Assembly: GCA_016703525.1 (NCBI GenBank)
Contig: JADJBW010000001.1
Span: 1 to 64,000 of the forward strand
DNA: 64,000 nucleotides
Reading direction: 5' to 3'
From: Actinomycetota bacterium
GTDB taxonomy: Bacteria; Actinomycetota; Acidimicrobiia; Acidimicrobiales; Microtrichaceae
In this document: positions 53,001 to 62,023 of the stretch, piece after piece
Layout: each line of letters begins with the position of its first letter
How positions within the stretch are numbered: the first letter of the stretch is position 1
Translations under genes and position numbers: made by a program
Notes under the pieces: model-generated
The model's database searches: none
Told to the model about the DNA's origin: nothing
What the model saw: the letters and a program-made list of their open reading frames with translations, nothing else

Positions 53001-53666
53001 TCACCGCCGCCTCCTGACCGACCAACCAGCGACACCGGCCACGACCACGACCGCGGCGATCACGATCGGCCCCGCCGGAACGCCGTATTCCACAGCCGGG
53101 GGCTTCACCGGCTCCACCACCCGCGGCTCCGGCGAATCAAGGCCGCCGGGCGTCGCCGTCGGCACGCCGGTCATCACCGCCGTCGTCAACTCGGCCGCGT
53201 CACTCGGCGTGATCCGACTGATCGGGTCGCACAGGAACGACCAGTACCGCTGACCAGCCGGTCCAGGCGACTTGAGCGGAACGAAGTAGGTGCTTCCCAC
53301 TTCGAACGCGTACCCATTGACCCAACCGGGGTCGATCGAGGAGATCAGCACTCGATCGTCGATCGATGCCACGCCCATCGCGTTGATCACGTCGAACGTG
53401 ATCACGGTTGCCCCGTACGCCCCCGAGTCTCGCCGTTCGTTCGTCTCGATATCGACGACCGTGCCGGTGACGACAAGGTCGAACGCCGACCACAACGTCG
53501 CATCATCCCCTTCGACCAACGGTGCGCCCGCCACCATCGACCTCGGACTCCCAGCCGAGCCGGCGCACGACGTAGCGCCCGATGGCGGCGCAACACCCAG
53601 CGCCGACCACGTCCATCCCGCCACGGCGATCAACGAACACAGGACAACAACACGAGAGAACCGCAT
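53001..53666 (-). CDS. Secreted, C-terminally membrane-anchored protein
   Basis: A 221-residue protein with an N-terminal signal peptide (VVVLCSLIAVAGWTWSALG), a beta-rich domain with two Cys (FDLVVTGTVVDIETNERRD, TVITFDVINAMGV), a Pro-rich stretch, and a C-terminal helix (IVIAAVVVVAGVAGWSV) followed by RRRR. This is a type of surface-anchored protein common in actinobacteria. ATG 53666 is preceded by GAGGAG. The beta domain resembles netrin/TIMP-like secreted domains in pattern only. Function unknown. Confidence 0.75.
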   Translation of the reverse strand: MRFSRVVVLCSLIAVAGWTWSALGVAPPSGATSCAGSAGSPRSMVAGAPLVEGDDATLWSAFDLVVTGTVVDIETNERRDSGAYGATVITFDVINAMGVASIDDRVLISSIDPGWVNGYAFEVGSTYFVPLKSPGPAGQRYWSFLCDPISRITPSDAAELTTAVMTGVPTATPGGLDSPEPRVVEPVKPPAVEYGVPAGPIVIAAVVVVAGVAGWSVRRRR

Positions 53667-53770
53667 GACTCCTCGGACGTACTGTCCGGCAGATCGGTTC
53701 CCGCAACCCGCCGCGGCGGGCGCCGACCCAACACAACTCGCCCCGAAGCGTGCGATCGGCGATGAACCCA

Positions 53771-54295
53771 CTACAGCAGCTCTCCCGCGAGCAGATCCAT
53801 CAACAGCCCGTCGTGAAACGTGCCGTCGGGCCCGCGCTCGTACCGCCGCATGACGCCGACCCGACGGAACCCGAGGCGCTCATAGCACTCGATTGCCGCT
53901 GCGTTGTCCGACGCCGGGTCGATCACGAGACGGTGATGGCCCATGTCCGCGATCAGGTGTCTCGCAAGCGTCCGAATGGCATCGGTCCCGATGCCGCGTC
54001 GTTGCCACGCTCGTCGGATCGCGACATCGATCCCTGCGTGGCGGTACTGAGGATCGGCCTCGACGCCGTACTGGATCATGCCGACCACCTCGCCCAGCGC
54101 GTGGATGAGGTACGCCGCGTAGGTGCCGTCGTCGATCGCGAGGTCGTCGATCAACTCGTCGACGGCAACGGCGGTCCACCGCTCGACTACCCCTGGCGCG
54201 TTCACGATCAGCGCCACCGTCTCGGCGTCCGCCGGACCGGCGCGCACCAACTCCACCGCCGCTCCCATGATTCGATCCGCGGGCCGGGGGTTCAC
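53771..54295 (-). CDS. GNAT-family N-acetyltransferase (AAC(6')-like)
   Basis: A 174-residue protein with the acetyl-CoA loop RRAWQRRGIGTDAIRTL, the strand IDVAIR and a late NAAAIECYERLGFRRVG typical of GNAT folds. The pattern is closest to aminoglycoside 6'-acetyltransferase-like or RimJ-like members, but the substrate cannot be called from sequence. GTG 54295 overlaps the glycosyltransferase stop (GTGA), so it is coupled to it. Confidence 0.85.
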   Translation of the reverse strand: MNPRPADRIMGAAVELVRAGPADAETVALIVNAPGVVERWTAVAVDELIDDLAIDDGTYAAYLIHALGEVVGMIQYGVEADPQYRHAGIDVAIRRAWQRRGIGTDAIRTLARHLIADMGHHRLVIDPASDNAAAIECYERLGFRRVGVMRRYERGPDGTFHDGLLMDLLAGELL

Positions 54296-55431
54296 GAGAT
54301 CGACCCATCAGGGCCGGTGCCAACGGCGCGGCGCACGACCGACTCCCACTGTCGCACCACCGCGCCGAGCGAGCACCGCTCGATCGCTCGATCGCGCGCC
54401 GCGGTCCCGAGACGCCGACGGAGCTCTGGATCCACCACCAGCGCTCGGAGCGCCGCTGCCAGCCCATCGGCGTCGTCGGCATCGACCAACGCGCCGCTCA
54501 CGCCGTCCTCAATGAGCACGCCCACTCCGGGCCGGTCCGTCGCGACGATCGCGAGGCCGCACATCGCGGCCTCCACGACCACGCCGGGCAGCCCTTCGCG
54601 ATCGACCGACGGAAACACGAACACGTCCGCCTGCGCCATGACCGCCGCCACGTCGTCGACATGGCCCAGCATCTGGAGCGGCGACCCCGTGCGCGTCGAC
54701 AGCTCATCGGCGAGCGGGCCCTCGCCGGCCATCACACCCACCACGTCGAGCCCGTCGTGGCGAAGCCGCTCGACCACGTCCGCGAAGAGGTCCGCGCCCT
54801 TGCCGGCGTTGAGATGCCCGACGAACAACAGCCGTACCGGCGCCTGCGTCCCGTCGCGCCGGTCCCCGTCCGCCAACTGCGGCCCCGGTCGATACAGCTC
54901 GGGGTCTCGGCCGTTCGGGATGATCACCCGCTCCGCCGCGGCGAGTCCGAGGGCCGCCGTTTCGGTCGCCGTCTCCTCCGAGATCGCGACGGTCGCCGTC
55001 ACGCGTCGAGCGCACGCGGCATACAGCCGCCGACGCTGGCTTCGTTCCGACAGCAACGCACCGGAGGTACCGATCCGGTGGTACACGATCGGCGTACCCA
55101 GCGGCGCGGCAAGCGCCGCGTACGGCAACACCTCGCCCCCGTGCAGCACCAACGCCGCGGGTCGCATCGAGCGCAGCGTTCGACGAAGCCGACGAATCGC
55201 CTTCCACGAAAACCCCAGGCCTCGGCCCCGCGGATCGGCAAGTCCGAGCGATCGCTCGGGCAGCAACAGGCCGGCCGGCGCCGCGAACAGCGTCAGTGCA
55301 AGGTGCGGCTGGTCGATGCTCGACAGCGCGTCGACGAGCAGACGCGCGCCGCGCTGCGCGCCACGGTTGGCGTCGGCCGGCAACAGATGCACCACCGGTG
55401 ACGGCGCGCCGCTCCCGGCGGAACGGGTCAC
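54292..55431 (-). CDS. Glycosyltransferase family 4
   Basis: A 379-residue GT-B enzyme. The C-terminal half has the GT4 donor site: LLFVGHLNAGKGADLFAD, MLGHVDDVAAVMAQADVFVF and REGLPGVVVEAAMCGLAIVA (E-x7-E motif). The N-terminal half carries VHLLPADANRGAQRGA. It likely transfers a hexose from a nucleotide sugar to a surface glycan or lipid. GTG 55431 overlaps the upstream hydrolase stop. Confidence 0.9.
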   Translation of the reverse strand: MTRSAGSGAPSPVVHLLPADANRGAQRGARLLVDALSSIDQPHLALTLFAAPAGLLLPERSLGLADPRGRGLGFSWKAIRRLRRTLRSMRPAALVLHGGEVLPYAALAAPLGTPIVYHRIGTSGALLSERSQRRRLYAACARRVTATVAISEETATETAALGLAAAERVIIPNGRDPELYRPGPQLADGDRRDGTQAPVRLLFVGHLNAGKGADLFADVVERLRHDGLDVVGVMAGEGPLADELSTRTGSPLQMLGHVDDVAAVMAQADVFVFPSVDREGLPGVVVEAAMCGLAIVATDRPGVGVLIEDGVSGALVDADDADGLAAALRALVVDPELRRRLGTAARDRAIERCSLGAVVRQWESVVRRAVGTGPDGSIS

Positions 55432-57239
55432 GAACCGGCGGCCTCCGCGCGAATCGCTGCGGCCCGTCCGGCGACCCACTCGTCGCGTAGCTTCACCGCC
55501 TCGGGCACGGCGAACGAGATGTGACCACCGAAGTCGCTCATCACCCCGTCCATGGCCGGCACGGTCTGCGCGAACCCGCTTCCTCCGAACGCATCGCCAC
55601 CGTCTCGGTGCGGCACGGCGAGCGGCGAGCGCAGCGGGCCGACCAGCGACAGGTCGAGCCCTGCCACCAGGCGCTCGCTCGATGTCTGCGGAACGATGCC
55701 GTCGCGAACGCCCGTCTGCAGGAAGTACGGCATCTTCCGGTCCGACAGACGGTTGAGGTAGTTCGCCGAATCGCCCCGGTCGAGCGCCTGCTGCGCGGAC
55801 GCCACGAGCACGGCGTAGTCGGCCGGCCCAACCCCGGTCGGCACCACGTTGTCGAACAGGAACCACAGCCGCGAGTGGGCGAGCGTGTCCATGATCCCGG
55901 CGCCGCCGACCTGCTGGAAGCAGCCCTCGACCTCGGGCACGAACTCGGCGAAGAGCGTGCCGTTGAACGAACCCATCGACGTGCCCTCGCACAAGATGTG
56001 CGAGGTGTCCAGGTCGATGACCCCATCGCCGTTGCGACCGTTTCCGAGGGGCACGACGTCGAGATCGGCGAGCGCTCCCTTCAACGCCTGCACGAGCGAC
56101 ACGTGATCCAGCCCGGTCTGCAACGTCAGCCCCGTCAGCTTCCCGAAGTCGCGGGGGTTGGTCAGTTCGAGCAGGTACTTCTCTTTCAACGAGCGCGAGC
56201 CGTGGTACGCGGCGTCGATCGACAGCGTCGCGAAGCCGTGCCGGGCGTTCGTCGTTGCGTTCAGCAGCTGCGTCTCTTTGTTGATCGTCAGTCCGTGCGC
56301 GTAGACGATCACCGGCGCTCCCGCCGCGGTCGTCCCCTTCGCCGGCAAGGTGAGCAGGAAGTCGATCCAGTTGGACGTCGAGGCGGCGGTGCCGTCGGAG
56401 GGGATGTACCCCTGGCTGTTTCGGAAGTCACTGATCTGGATCTGACCCGTCACCTGGGCCGCTCCACCGAACAGCGACGGCGAGACAACCAGGTTCCGGA
56501 CCGGATGATCGGCGGCCCGTGTCGCCGCGATTAGTGGATCGACCAGCGCGTCCATGGCGACCCGCGATCGCACGGTGAACGATGCGACCGACGTAAGCAA
56601 ATACGAGTTGCCGGACCGCTGCACCAGCTCGCCCAGCGCCGGCCCCACGGCCGTGAGGTCGCCGGGCGCTAGCGGCCGGGTCTCGCGACCTCGTGCATCG
56701 GTGAGCGCGTCGGTCACGCCGACGGCCACGCGATGGCCGGCCGGGAACGATGTCCGCGGCCACACGGCAAGCACCCGCGAGCTCTGGGTCGCGACCTGTC
56801 CCAGGTGGACGACCTCGGCACGAACTGCAATCGGCTCCGAGGTGTCGAGGTCGAAGGCCTGCACGACATCGCCTCCGGTGCGCGGGACACTCGAGTCGTC
56901 GAGCCCCGAACCCACCTCGAACAGCACCGGCGTGAGGGGTGAGAACCCGTCGGCAAGGGCGTACACGTCCGATATCCGACCGCCCGGACCCAACCGATCC
57001 AACGCGTCCTGGGGCAACGCCCCGTCCGGCACCTTGACGCTCACACCCGTGACGGTCGATGGGTCGGCCACCTGGAATCGCAACGACGGGAAGGGCATGG
57101 CGCACGATGTCTGCGGCGGCCGACACGGCTCGAGCGGGGTCACGACCGCCGGCACACCCGGAGCGCACGCCGCAGCGACCACGCTCGCCAGAAGCGCACT
57201 CGCGCCCACTGCACCCCACCGATTTCTCTGCATGCGCAC
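55428..57239 (-). CDS. Secreted lipoprotein with alpha/beta-hydrolase fold
   Basis: A 603-residue protein. The N-terminus has a lipobox-type end (LLASVVAAACAPG), so it should be lipid-anchored outside the membrane. Residues ~270-560 carry hydrolase motifs: APVIVYAHGLTINKETQ (oxyanion), LSIDAAYHGSRS and ILCEGTSMGSFNG (Ser nucleophile). The preceding beta-rich region resembles Big/virulence-factor lipase N-terminal domains. Starts at GTG 57239 or ATG 57233 after AAGGGGGT. It heads a leftward operon with GT4 and GNAT. Substrate unknown. Confidence 0.83.
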   Translation of the reverse strand: MRMQRNRWGAVGASALLASVVAAACAPGVPAVVTPLEPCRPPQTSCAMPFPSLRFQVADPSTVTGVSVKVPDGALPQDALDRLGPGGRISDVYALADGFSPLTPVLFEVGSGLDDSSVPRTGGDVVQAFDLDTSEPIAVRAEVVHLGQVATQSSRVLAVWPRTSFPAGHRVAVGVTDALTDARGRETRPLAPGDLTAVGPALGELVQRSGNSYLLTSVASFTVRSRVAMDALVDPLIAATRAADHPVRNLVVSPSLFGGAAQVTGQIQISDFRNSQGYIPSDGTAASTSNWIDFLLTLPAKGTTAAGAPVIVYAHGLTINKETQLLNATTNARHGFATLSIDAAYHGSRSLKEKYLLELTNPRDFGKLTGLTLQTGLDHVSLVQALKGALADLDVVPLGNGRNGDGVIDLDTSHILCEGTSMGSFNGTLFAEFVPEVEGCFQQVGGAGIMDTLAHSRLWFLFDNVVPTGVGPADYAVLVASAQQALDRGDSANYLNRLSDRKMPYFLQTGVRDGIVPQTSSERLVAGLDLSLVGPLRSPLAVPHRDGGDAFGGSGFAQTVPAMDGVMSDFGGHISFAVPEAVKLRDEWVAGRAAAIRAEAAGS

Positions 57240-57274
57240 CGCACCCCCTTGTCACGCACCAGCGCGACCGCGGC

Positions 57275-57304
57275 AATGTAGCAACCCCCGAACACGCATG
57301 TCAC
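57275..57304 (-). promoter_or_regulatory. Candidate sigma-70-type promoter for the lipoprotein-GT4-GNAT operon
   Basis: On the minus strand GTGACA (-35, 57299-57304) and TACATT (-10, 57275-57280) are separated by 18 bases, about 36 bases upstream of the first codon. Good match to the actinobacterial consensus by eye. Confidence 0.5.
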
Positions 57305-57382
57305 TCGCCAACTCCGTGAACGGGATACACATTTCGTCGGAGATCCTTGCCCGCCGACGAGTGGGCCGAGGCCCGGGGCAGC

Positions 57383-57550
57383 TCAGCTCAGCACGAACAC
57401 CATCGCCACCACGAGCGACAGCACCAACGCGAAGGCCGTCGCTATCGGGAGGTAGAGCCCACGGAAGGTCGGCACGGGGGCCTCTCGACGAATATCGCTT
57501 CGCATCACTGCGCCACGGTGGACCTCTGGACTGGCAAACGCGTTCGACAT
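57383..57550 (-). CDS. Small single-pass membrane protein (55 aa)
   Basis: ATG 57550 with GGAGGG upstream. A ~28-residue polar N-terminus is followed by one membrane helix to the end (YLPIATAFALVLSLVVAMVFV). Family not recognised. It lies between the lipoprotein operon and the ParA-like pair. Confidence 0.6.
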   Translation of the reverse strand: MSNAFASPEVHRGAVMRSDIRREAPVPTFRGLYLPIATAFALVLSLVVAMVFVLS

Positions 57551-57828
57551 GAACCCTCCAACATCATCGAGCACCGCGCTCACTCGCGGCTGCTCTCACT
57601 TCCCTCGGTCACAGTGTGCGGGATCGAAGGGCCCAGCGGGATGGGGCGGATCTACCCAATTCCCCTGAAATCGGGTGAATCCGCCTGTCATCAGAGGGAA
57701 TTGCACCAGAGGCCGTGGGCACGATCGCCCGTGGTGTCATGAGCACCTTTCCGTAGCCCTACAACTTGCACGCATTCGCTCGGTAGCGTCTCGGTCGGGC
57801 AGTGGCCCATTCGCTGGAGGGCGTGTAC
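57551..57828. promoter_or_regulatory. Control region before the ParA-like gene, with an imperfect palindrome
   Basis: A 278-base noncoding stretch. At 57648-57684, CGGAT-N2-ACCC and GGGT-N2-ATCCG form an inverted repeat with a 15-base centre (AATTCCCCTGAAATC), a plausible operator or partition site for the neighbouring ParA/DNA-binding pair. GGAGGG at 57816-57821 is the ribosome site for the TTG at 57829. No further gene is seen. Confidence 0.4.
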
Positions 57829-58683
57829 TTGATTCCGCAGTGCATCGCGTTTGTCGCTGGTAAGGGTGGGGTCCTCAAGACGACCGCCGCCACCCAGACG
57901 GCAGGATTGGCCGCCGCAGGCGGCTGGTCGGTGCTGTTGGTCGATCTCGACCCGCAGGGCAACGCCATGTTCGATCTGGGCTACCGCTCCGATGGCGGGG
58001 CCGGGCTGGCCGATGCGCTCATGCGTGGCACACCGTTGCGGCCGGCAAGCGATCGACGCGACGGCCTGGCCTACGTTGCCGGCGGTCCGGCGCTCGATGA
58101 GCTCGCACCACACCTGGCGCTCCATCCCGAGGCGATCCACGCGCTCCACAACGCGCTCGAACCGATCGCCGACGCGTACGACCTGATCGTCGTCGATGCC
58201 CCACCGCGGGAGTTGGCGCTCCGCCGCATGATCCTGACCGCCGCGCACTATCTGGTCGTTCCGTCGGGAGTCGACCGGGCCAGCCGCGTCGGTCTCGCCG
58301 ATGCCGCTGCGTCGGTTACCGAGATCCGTCAAGCCACCAACCCCGACCTCGACGTGCTCGGGGTGTTCGCCGGCCCGGTCGGCGCGAACTCCCACCAGAT
58401 CCGAGCGCGGGTGGTCACTCGACTCGGCGACCTGATCGACGACCACGACCTGGTGCTCGGCACCGTGGTCCGCTACGCGCCGCTCATCGCAGAAGAGTGC
58501 CGCGAGCGCGGGCTGCTCGTGGGCGAATACGCGGATGCCGCCTCGCGAGCCCAGCCCTGGTACGAGGCGATCAAGACCGGCAGCGAGACCTACTCCCGAG
58601 CGGCGGAGGGCCTGGCCGCCGACTGGCAGCTCCTCGTCGACGAGATCCTTGCCCGATTCGTGAAGCTGCAGGAACCGTCGTGA
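57829..58683 (+). CDS. ParA-family ATPase
   Basis: A 284-residue P-loop ATPase with the deviant Walker A FVAGKGGVLKTT, switch I/Walker A' LLVDLDPQGNA and Walker B DLIVVDAPPRE. ParA proteins bind DNA non-specifically and move plasmids, chromosome origins or protein cargo. The usual variable-T position is VLKT rather than VGKT, which is slightly unusual. TTG 57829 has GGAGGG 7 bases upstream. It overlaps the next gene by GTGA. It may serve plasmid-like partition or cargo positioning; it is not next to a replication gene. Confidence 0.87.
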   Translation: MIPQCIAFVAGKGGVLKTTAATQTAGLAAAGGWSVLLVDLDPQGNAMFDLGYRSDGGAGLADALMRGTPLRPASDRRDGLAYVAGGPALDELAPHLALHPEAIHALHNALEPIADAYDLIVVDAPPRELALRRMILTAAHYLVVPSGVDRASRVGLADAAASVTEIRQATNPDLDVLGVFAGPVGANSHQIRARVVTRLGDLIDDHDLVLGTVVRYAPLIAEECRERGLLVGEYADAASRAQPWYEAIKTGSETYSRAAEGLAADWQLLVDEILARFVKLQEPS

Positions 58684-59489
58684 GCGAGCCGACGCCGTAC
58701 GACCCCGAGGCAGCCGGGAAGGGCTTCCGCCGCCTCCCACAGGACCGGGCGACGCGCGTTGCGCCGCCATCCCGCCCCGGACGAACCGTAACGCCCACGC
58801 CCACGCCCACCGACGCGGCGACGGACGAGCCGCCTGCGGCAACGGACGAGCGCCGGCCTCCTCGAGACCAAGGCGCGGCGACCCCGGCGAAGTCCCAGCA
58901 GCGCACCCCCCGGCCGCCCGCGACAACTCCGGCGAGTCCGACAACTCCAGCGAGTCCGTTACCCCCGACGGCGGAAGCGTCTCCCGAACGCGACGCCACC
59001 CCGGCGCGCCGGGGCAGGCCTCGCGGCCCGTCCACGGTCGACCGTCCACCGCCGCCATTCGGATCCTGGCGCGGCCGGCGCGTCGCCTACGGCGTCAACC
59101 TCACTCGCGAGCTCGCCGAGCGACTCGACCGCGCGTGCGACGTCAACGGCCCGTCGCCCATCCCCTACGGCGCGCTGGCCGTCGACGCCATCCGCTCCAC
59201 GTGGCAACAGATGGCCGACCGGCTCGGCGGTGACGACCTGTTCCCGCCATCGCGCAGCGCGAACGCGCGCCTCGAGACCGACGAACAGAAGGTGCGAAAG
59301 GTGTTCTACGTGAGCGTCGAGGAGGCGACCGCTATCGAGACCGTGCGCCGACGCCTCGGCGACATGGAGATCGGGCAGCTCCACCGAATGGCACTCGCGG
59401 CGCACCTGGGCATCGACCTGCGCGACACGATCACCTTGCCGGCTCAGGTCGAGGGTGCGTCGACGAACTCGACGACCACGTCGTCGTAG
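58680..59489 (+). CDS. ParA-partner protein with Pro/Thr-rich linker and RHH-like DNA-binding domain
   Basis: A 269-residue protein. Residues ~1-125 are Pro/Thr/Ala-rich and disordered. From about residue 130, YGVNLTRELAERLDRACD followed by helices looks like a ribbon-helix-helix or related small DNA-binding fold; a second similar strand-helix (VRKVFYVSVEEATAIETVRRRLG) follows. It is translationally coupled to ParA, so it is the likely adaptor (ParB/CopG-like role). This is an inference; the fold is not certain. Its 3' end overlaps the convergent DUF4230 gene by 46 bases. Confidence 0.65.
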   Translation: MSEPTPYDPEAAGKGFRRLPQDRATRVAPPSRPGRTVTPTPTPTDAATDEPPAATDERRPPRDQGAATPAKSQQRTPRPPATTPASPTTPASPLPPTAEASPERDATPARRGRPRGPSTVDRPPPPFGSWRGRRVAYGVNLTRELAERLDRACDVNGPSPIPYGALAVDAIRSTWQQMADRLGGDDLFPPSRSANARLETDEQKVRKVFYVSVEEATAIETVRRRLGDMEIGQLHRMALAAHLGIDLRDTITLPAQVEGASTNSTTTSS

Positions 59490-60094
59490 CCCATTCGATT
59501 CGCCAACAGCGTCAGGAACTCCCGCGCGTTCTGCTCGGCCTTCTCGGTGAGATCGCTGTCCTGGGCCGCCTTGGTGAGCGCCTCGACCGCGACTTCGTCG
59601 AGCGAGTCCTTCTCCGCCAGGGGACGCTCGTTGAACAGCTCACCCAGCCGCGTCAAAAGCCCCCGGTTCTGCGCCACCACCGTCGACCGCGACTCGTCGA
59701 TGTTCGGCTTGGTCAGGACCGGCCTCGGCACTCGGAGGGTGATCGAGCGCTTGGAGCGGTCGACCACGATGTCGTCCTCGGCCAAGCCTTTCAGGTCGAC
59801 CAGTGCATCGACGCTGCCGTAGTAGAGGGCAACGCCCGAGTCGGCGTCGAGCGCATCGGGCAGCACCTCGTGCACCGCACCGCTCTGTTCCTGCCCGAAG
59901 GTCACGGGAACGCTGAACTCGCCGCTGGCGGTGCGCAGCTCCGACGTCTTGTGGATCGCTGCGAGCGTCACGGCGGCCGCCTCGGGGCGCTGCTCCAGTC
60001 CGAACAGGCCCTCGCGCAGCGAGCCGATCGGGTCGAAACCCGTGAAGTTCGCGACCACCAACACCACCGCGGCGATGCCGAGCCACTTCCACAC
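59444..60094 (-). CDS. DUF4230 membrane-anchored protein
   Basis: A 216-residue protein with one N-terminal membrane helix (WKWLGIAAVVLVVANFTG) and a DUF4230 domain (AAIHKTSELRTASGEFSVPV ... ALYYGSVDALVDLKGLAEDD ... SITLRVPRPVLTKPNID). Members are outward-facing proteins of unknown function common in actinobacteria and firmicutes. Overlaps the convergent ParA-partner gene. Confidence 0.85.
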   Translation of the reverse strand: MWKWLGIAAVVLVVANFTGFDPIGSLREGLFGLEQRPEAAAVTLAAIHKTSELRTASGEFSVPVTFGQEQSGAVHEVLPDALDADSGVALYYGSVDALVDLKGLAEDDIVVDRSKRSITLRVPRPVLTKPNIDESRSTVVAQNRGLLTRLGELFNERPLAEKDSLDEVAVEALTKAAQDSDLTEKAEQNAREFLTLLANRMGYDDVVVEFVDAPST

Positions 60095-60246
60095 GCGGTC
60101 GAGCCGGGGAAGCTGAGGGGGCCGAGAGGAGGACTTCGATGACGCGTCGATAGTGCGACACCGTAGCGACTCGGTACTCGTGAAGGGACCGCGGTGGCGA
60201 CCCCGAGGGAGAGTGTCGCACCCATGCGCCAGACTGTCGCGCCACC

Positions 60247-61017
60247 ATGACTCGTACCGACGACAGCCGACTCGCCACCATCCGGTCTCTGCTCGCCAAG
60301 GCAGAATCCACCCCGTATTCCGAGGAGGCCGAGGCGTTCACCGCCAAGGCCACCGCGCTCATGGCTCGCTACTCGATCGACCAGGCGCTGTTGTGGGCGG
60401 CCGACACCGCCCAACACGCCGAGCCGGTGGAGCGGCGCCTCGTCGTGCATCGGCCCTTCACAGCCCAGAAGGCCGTGCTCGTCAACCAGGTGGCCACCGC
60501 ACTCCGGTGCCGCGCCGTCCGCCTCGGCCGCGAGCCCGGAGCACCGCAGGAGTGGATCTCGATCGTCGGGTTCGCCGACGATGTCGACCTCGTCGAGGAG
60601 CTCGTCACTTCGCTCCTCGTGCAGATGGCCACGGCGATGAACGGTGCCGAGCCGGCAATGCGGCAGCGACCGTCCGACACCGCGTCGTGGCGTCGGTCCT
60701 TCATGATGGGCTTCATCGACGTCATCTCACACCGCCTCGTCGAGCAGCAACGCGACGCGCTGGCCGACGCCGAACGCGAACGGACCCGCCCGGGGGCCGC
60801 GGCGCAATCGGCCACGTCCACCGCACTCGTGCTGGCCGAGCGCGACGACCGGGTCGAGGCGGCCACGCGCGCCCGCTTCCCGCGCCTTCGCACAAGCCGG
60901 GTCGGAGGTGGCTCGTCGTCGCACGGGCGACGTGCCGGCACGAGCGCCGGACATGCGGCCGATCTCGGGGGACGGCGCCTTCCGCCGCGCCGCGAGCTCG
61001 GGCAACGCAGTGGATGA
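60247..61017 (+). CDS. DUF2786 family protein
   Basis: A 256-residue protein. The N-terminal DUF2786 motif (RLATIRSLLAKAESTPYSEEAEAFTAKATALMA pattern, residues ~8-45) is diagnostic. The middle is helical and the C-terminal ~45 residues are Gly/Arg-rich. It is always near a small metallopeptidase-like gene in actinobacteria; here the pair overlaps by 8 bases. Function unknown. Confidence 0.85.
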   Translation: MTRTDDSRLATIRSLLAKAESTPYSEEAEAFTAKATALMARYSIDQALLWAADTAQHAEPVERRLVVHRPFTAQKAVLVNQVATALRCRAVRLGREPGAPQEWISIVGFADDVDLVEELVTSLLVQMATAMNGAEPAMRQRPSDTASWRRSFMMGFIDVISHRLVEQQRDALADAERERTRPGAAAQSATSTALVLAERDDRVEAATRARFPRLRTSRVGGGSSSHGRRAGTSAGHAADLGGRRLPPRRELGQRSG

Positions 61018-61516
61018 CCCGCAGCGCCTCGCCCTCTACCGGGCGGAAGACAACGTCGCCGCGCACATCGGGCCCACGTGGCGGCGCTGGAGCGACGTCG
61101 AGGCCGCCCTCGACGCGATCCTTCGCAGCGACAGCTACCGCGAGCTCTTCCCCGATTCGCCCACGGAGTTGCTGCTCGCGCGCCGGTCCCGCTCGGCCCG
61201 CGCGTCGTTCGCGCAGCGCGAGACGGGCACCATCGCCATACGCGACGGGTCGTGGAACGCCATCACACTGCTGCACGAGCTCGCACACATCGTCACGTCC
61301 GCGGGGCCGCCGCACGGTCGCGCGTTCGTCGACAACGAGGTCGCGCTGGTGCGCGACGTCTGCGGGTTCGAAGCCGCACTCGTGCTGGGCGCCAGCCTCC
61401 GGGCATATCGCATCGAACACGACGAGCGCTGGGCGGCTCGTCCGCTCCTCGCCCGTCCGCCCGACCGACCGACCGACCCGCTCATGCGCTGGCACGACCC
61501 GCCCAACGCCGAGTAG
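61010..61516 (+). CDS. HELAH metallopeptidase-like protein (TIGR04338-like)
   Basis: A 168-residue protein beginning at GTG 61010 inside the DUF2786 gene. The zinc motif is HELAHIV, with a distal acidic residue in FVDNEVALVRDVCG. RLALYRAEDNVAAHIG is the family's opening. It pairs with DUF2786 as in other actinobacteria. Substrate unknown; the two may form one functional unit. Confidence 0.82.
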   Translation: MDDPQRLALYRAEDNVAAHIGPTWRRWSDVEAALDAILRSDSYRELFPDSPTELLLARRSRSARASFAQRETGTIAIRDGSWNAITLLHELAHIVTSAGPPHGRAFVDNEVALVRDVCGFEAALVLGASLRAYRIEHDERWAARPLLARPPDRPTDPLMRWHDPPNAE

Positions 61517-61525
61517 AACCGGCCC

Positions 61526-62008
61526 ATGGAAGCGGTCTTCGACGGTGAACGGGAAGAACTCGACTACGCGGGCTTCGGTGCGGCCGTGCGCGAGCTGGCG
61601 GCACAGGTGGTCGAGACGGGTTTCGAGCCCGACTGGATCGTCGCGATCGCACGCGGTGGCCTGCTGATCGGCGGCGCCGTTGCGTACGCGTTGAGCCTGA
61701 AGAACATCGGCGTCGTGAACGTCGAGTTCTACACCGATGTCGACGAGCGTCTCGACGTTCCGGTCATGCTGCCGCCGGCGCTCGACCTTGCCGACATCGC
61801 CAACTCGCGGCTGCTCGTCATCGACGACGTGGCCGACACCGGCGAGACGCTGAAGCTCGTGGTCGACACGTGTCGGCCCGCCGTCGCCGAGCTTCGCTCG
61901 ATGGTGCTGTACGAGAAGCCCCGCTCGGTCATCAGCTGCGAATACGTGTGGCGCCACACCGACAAGTGGATCAACTTCCCGTGGTCGAGCGAGGCGCCGC
62001 TTCGCTGA
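61526..62008 (+). CDS. Purine-type phosphoribosyltransferase
   Basis: A 160-residue PRTase with the PRPP loop LLVIDDVADTGETLK and the base-binding opening DWIVAIARGGLLIGG. The family converts free purine bases or similar nitrogen bases with PRPP to nucleotides (xanthine/hypoxanthine type). ATG 61526 is 9 bases after the HELAH gene, so they may be cotranscribed. Confidence 0.9.
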   Translation: MEAVFDGEREELDYAGFGAAVRELAAQVVETGFEPDWIVAIARGGLLIGGAVAYALSLKNIGVVNVEFYTDVDERLDVPVMLPPALDLADIANSRLLVIDDVADTGETLKLVVDTCRPAVAELRSMVLYEKPRSVISCEYVWRHTDKWINFPWSSEAPLR

Positions 62009-62023
62009 GCTGCGGCCGGCCGA

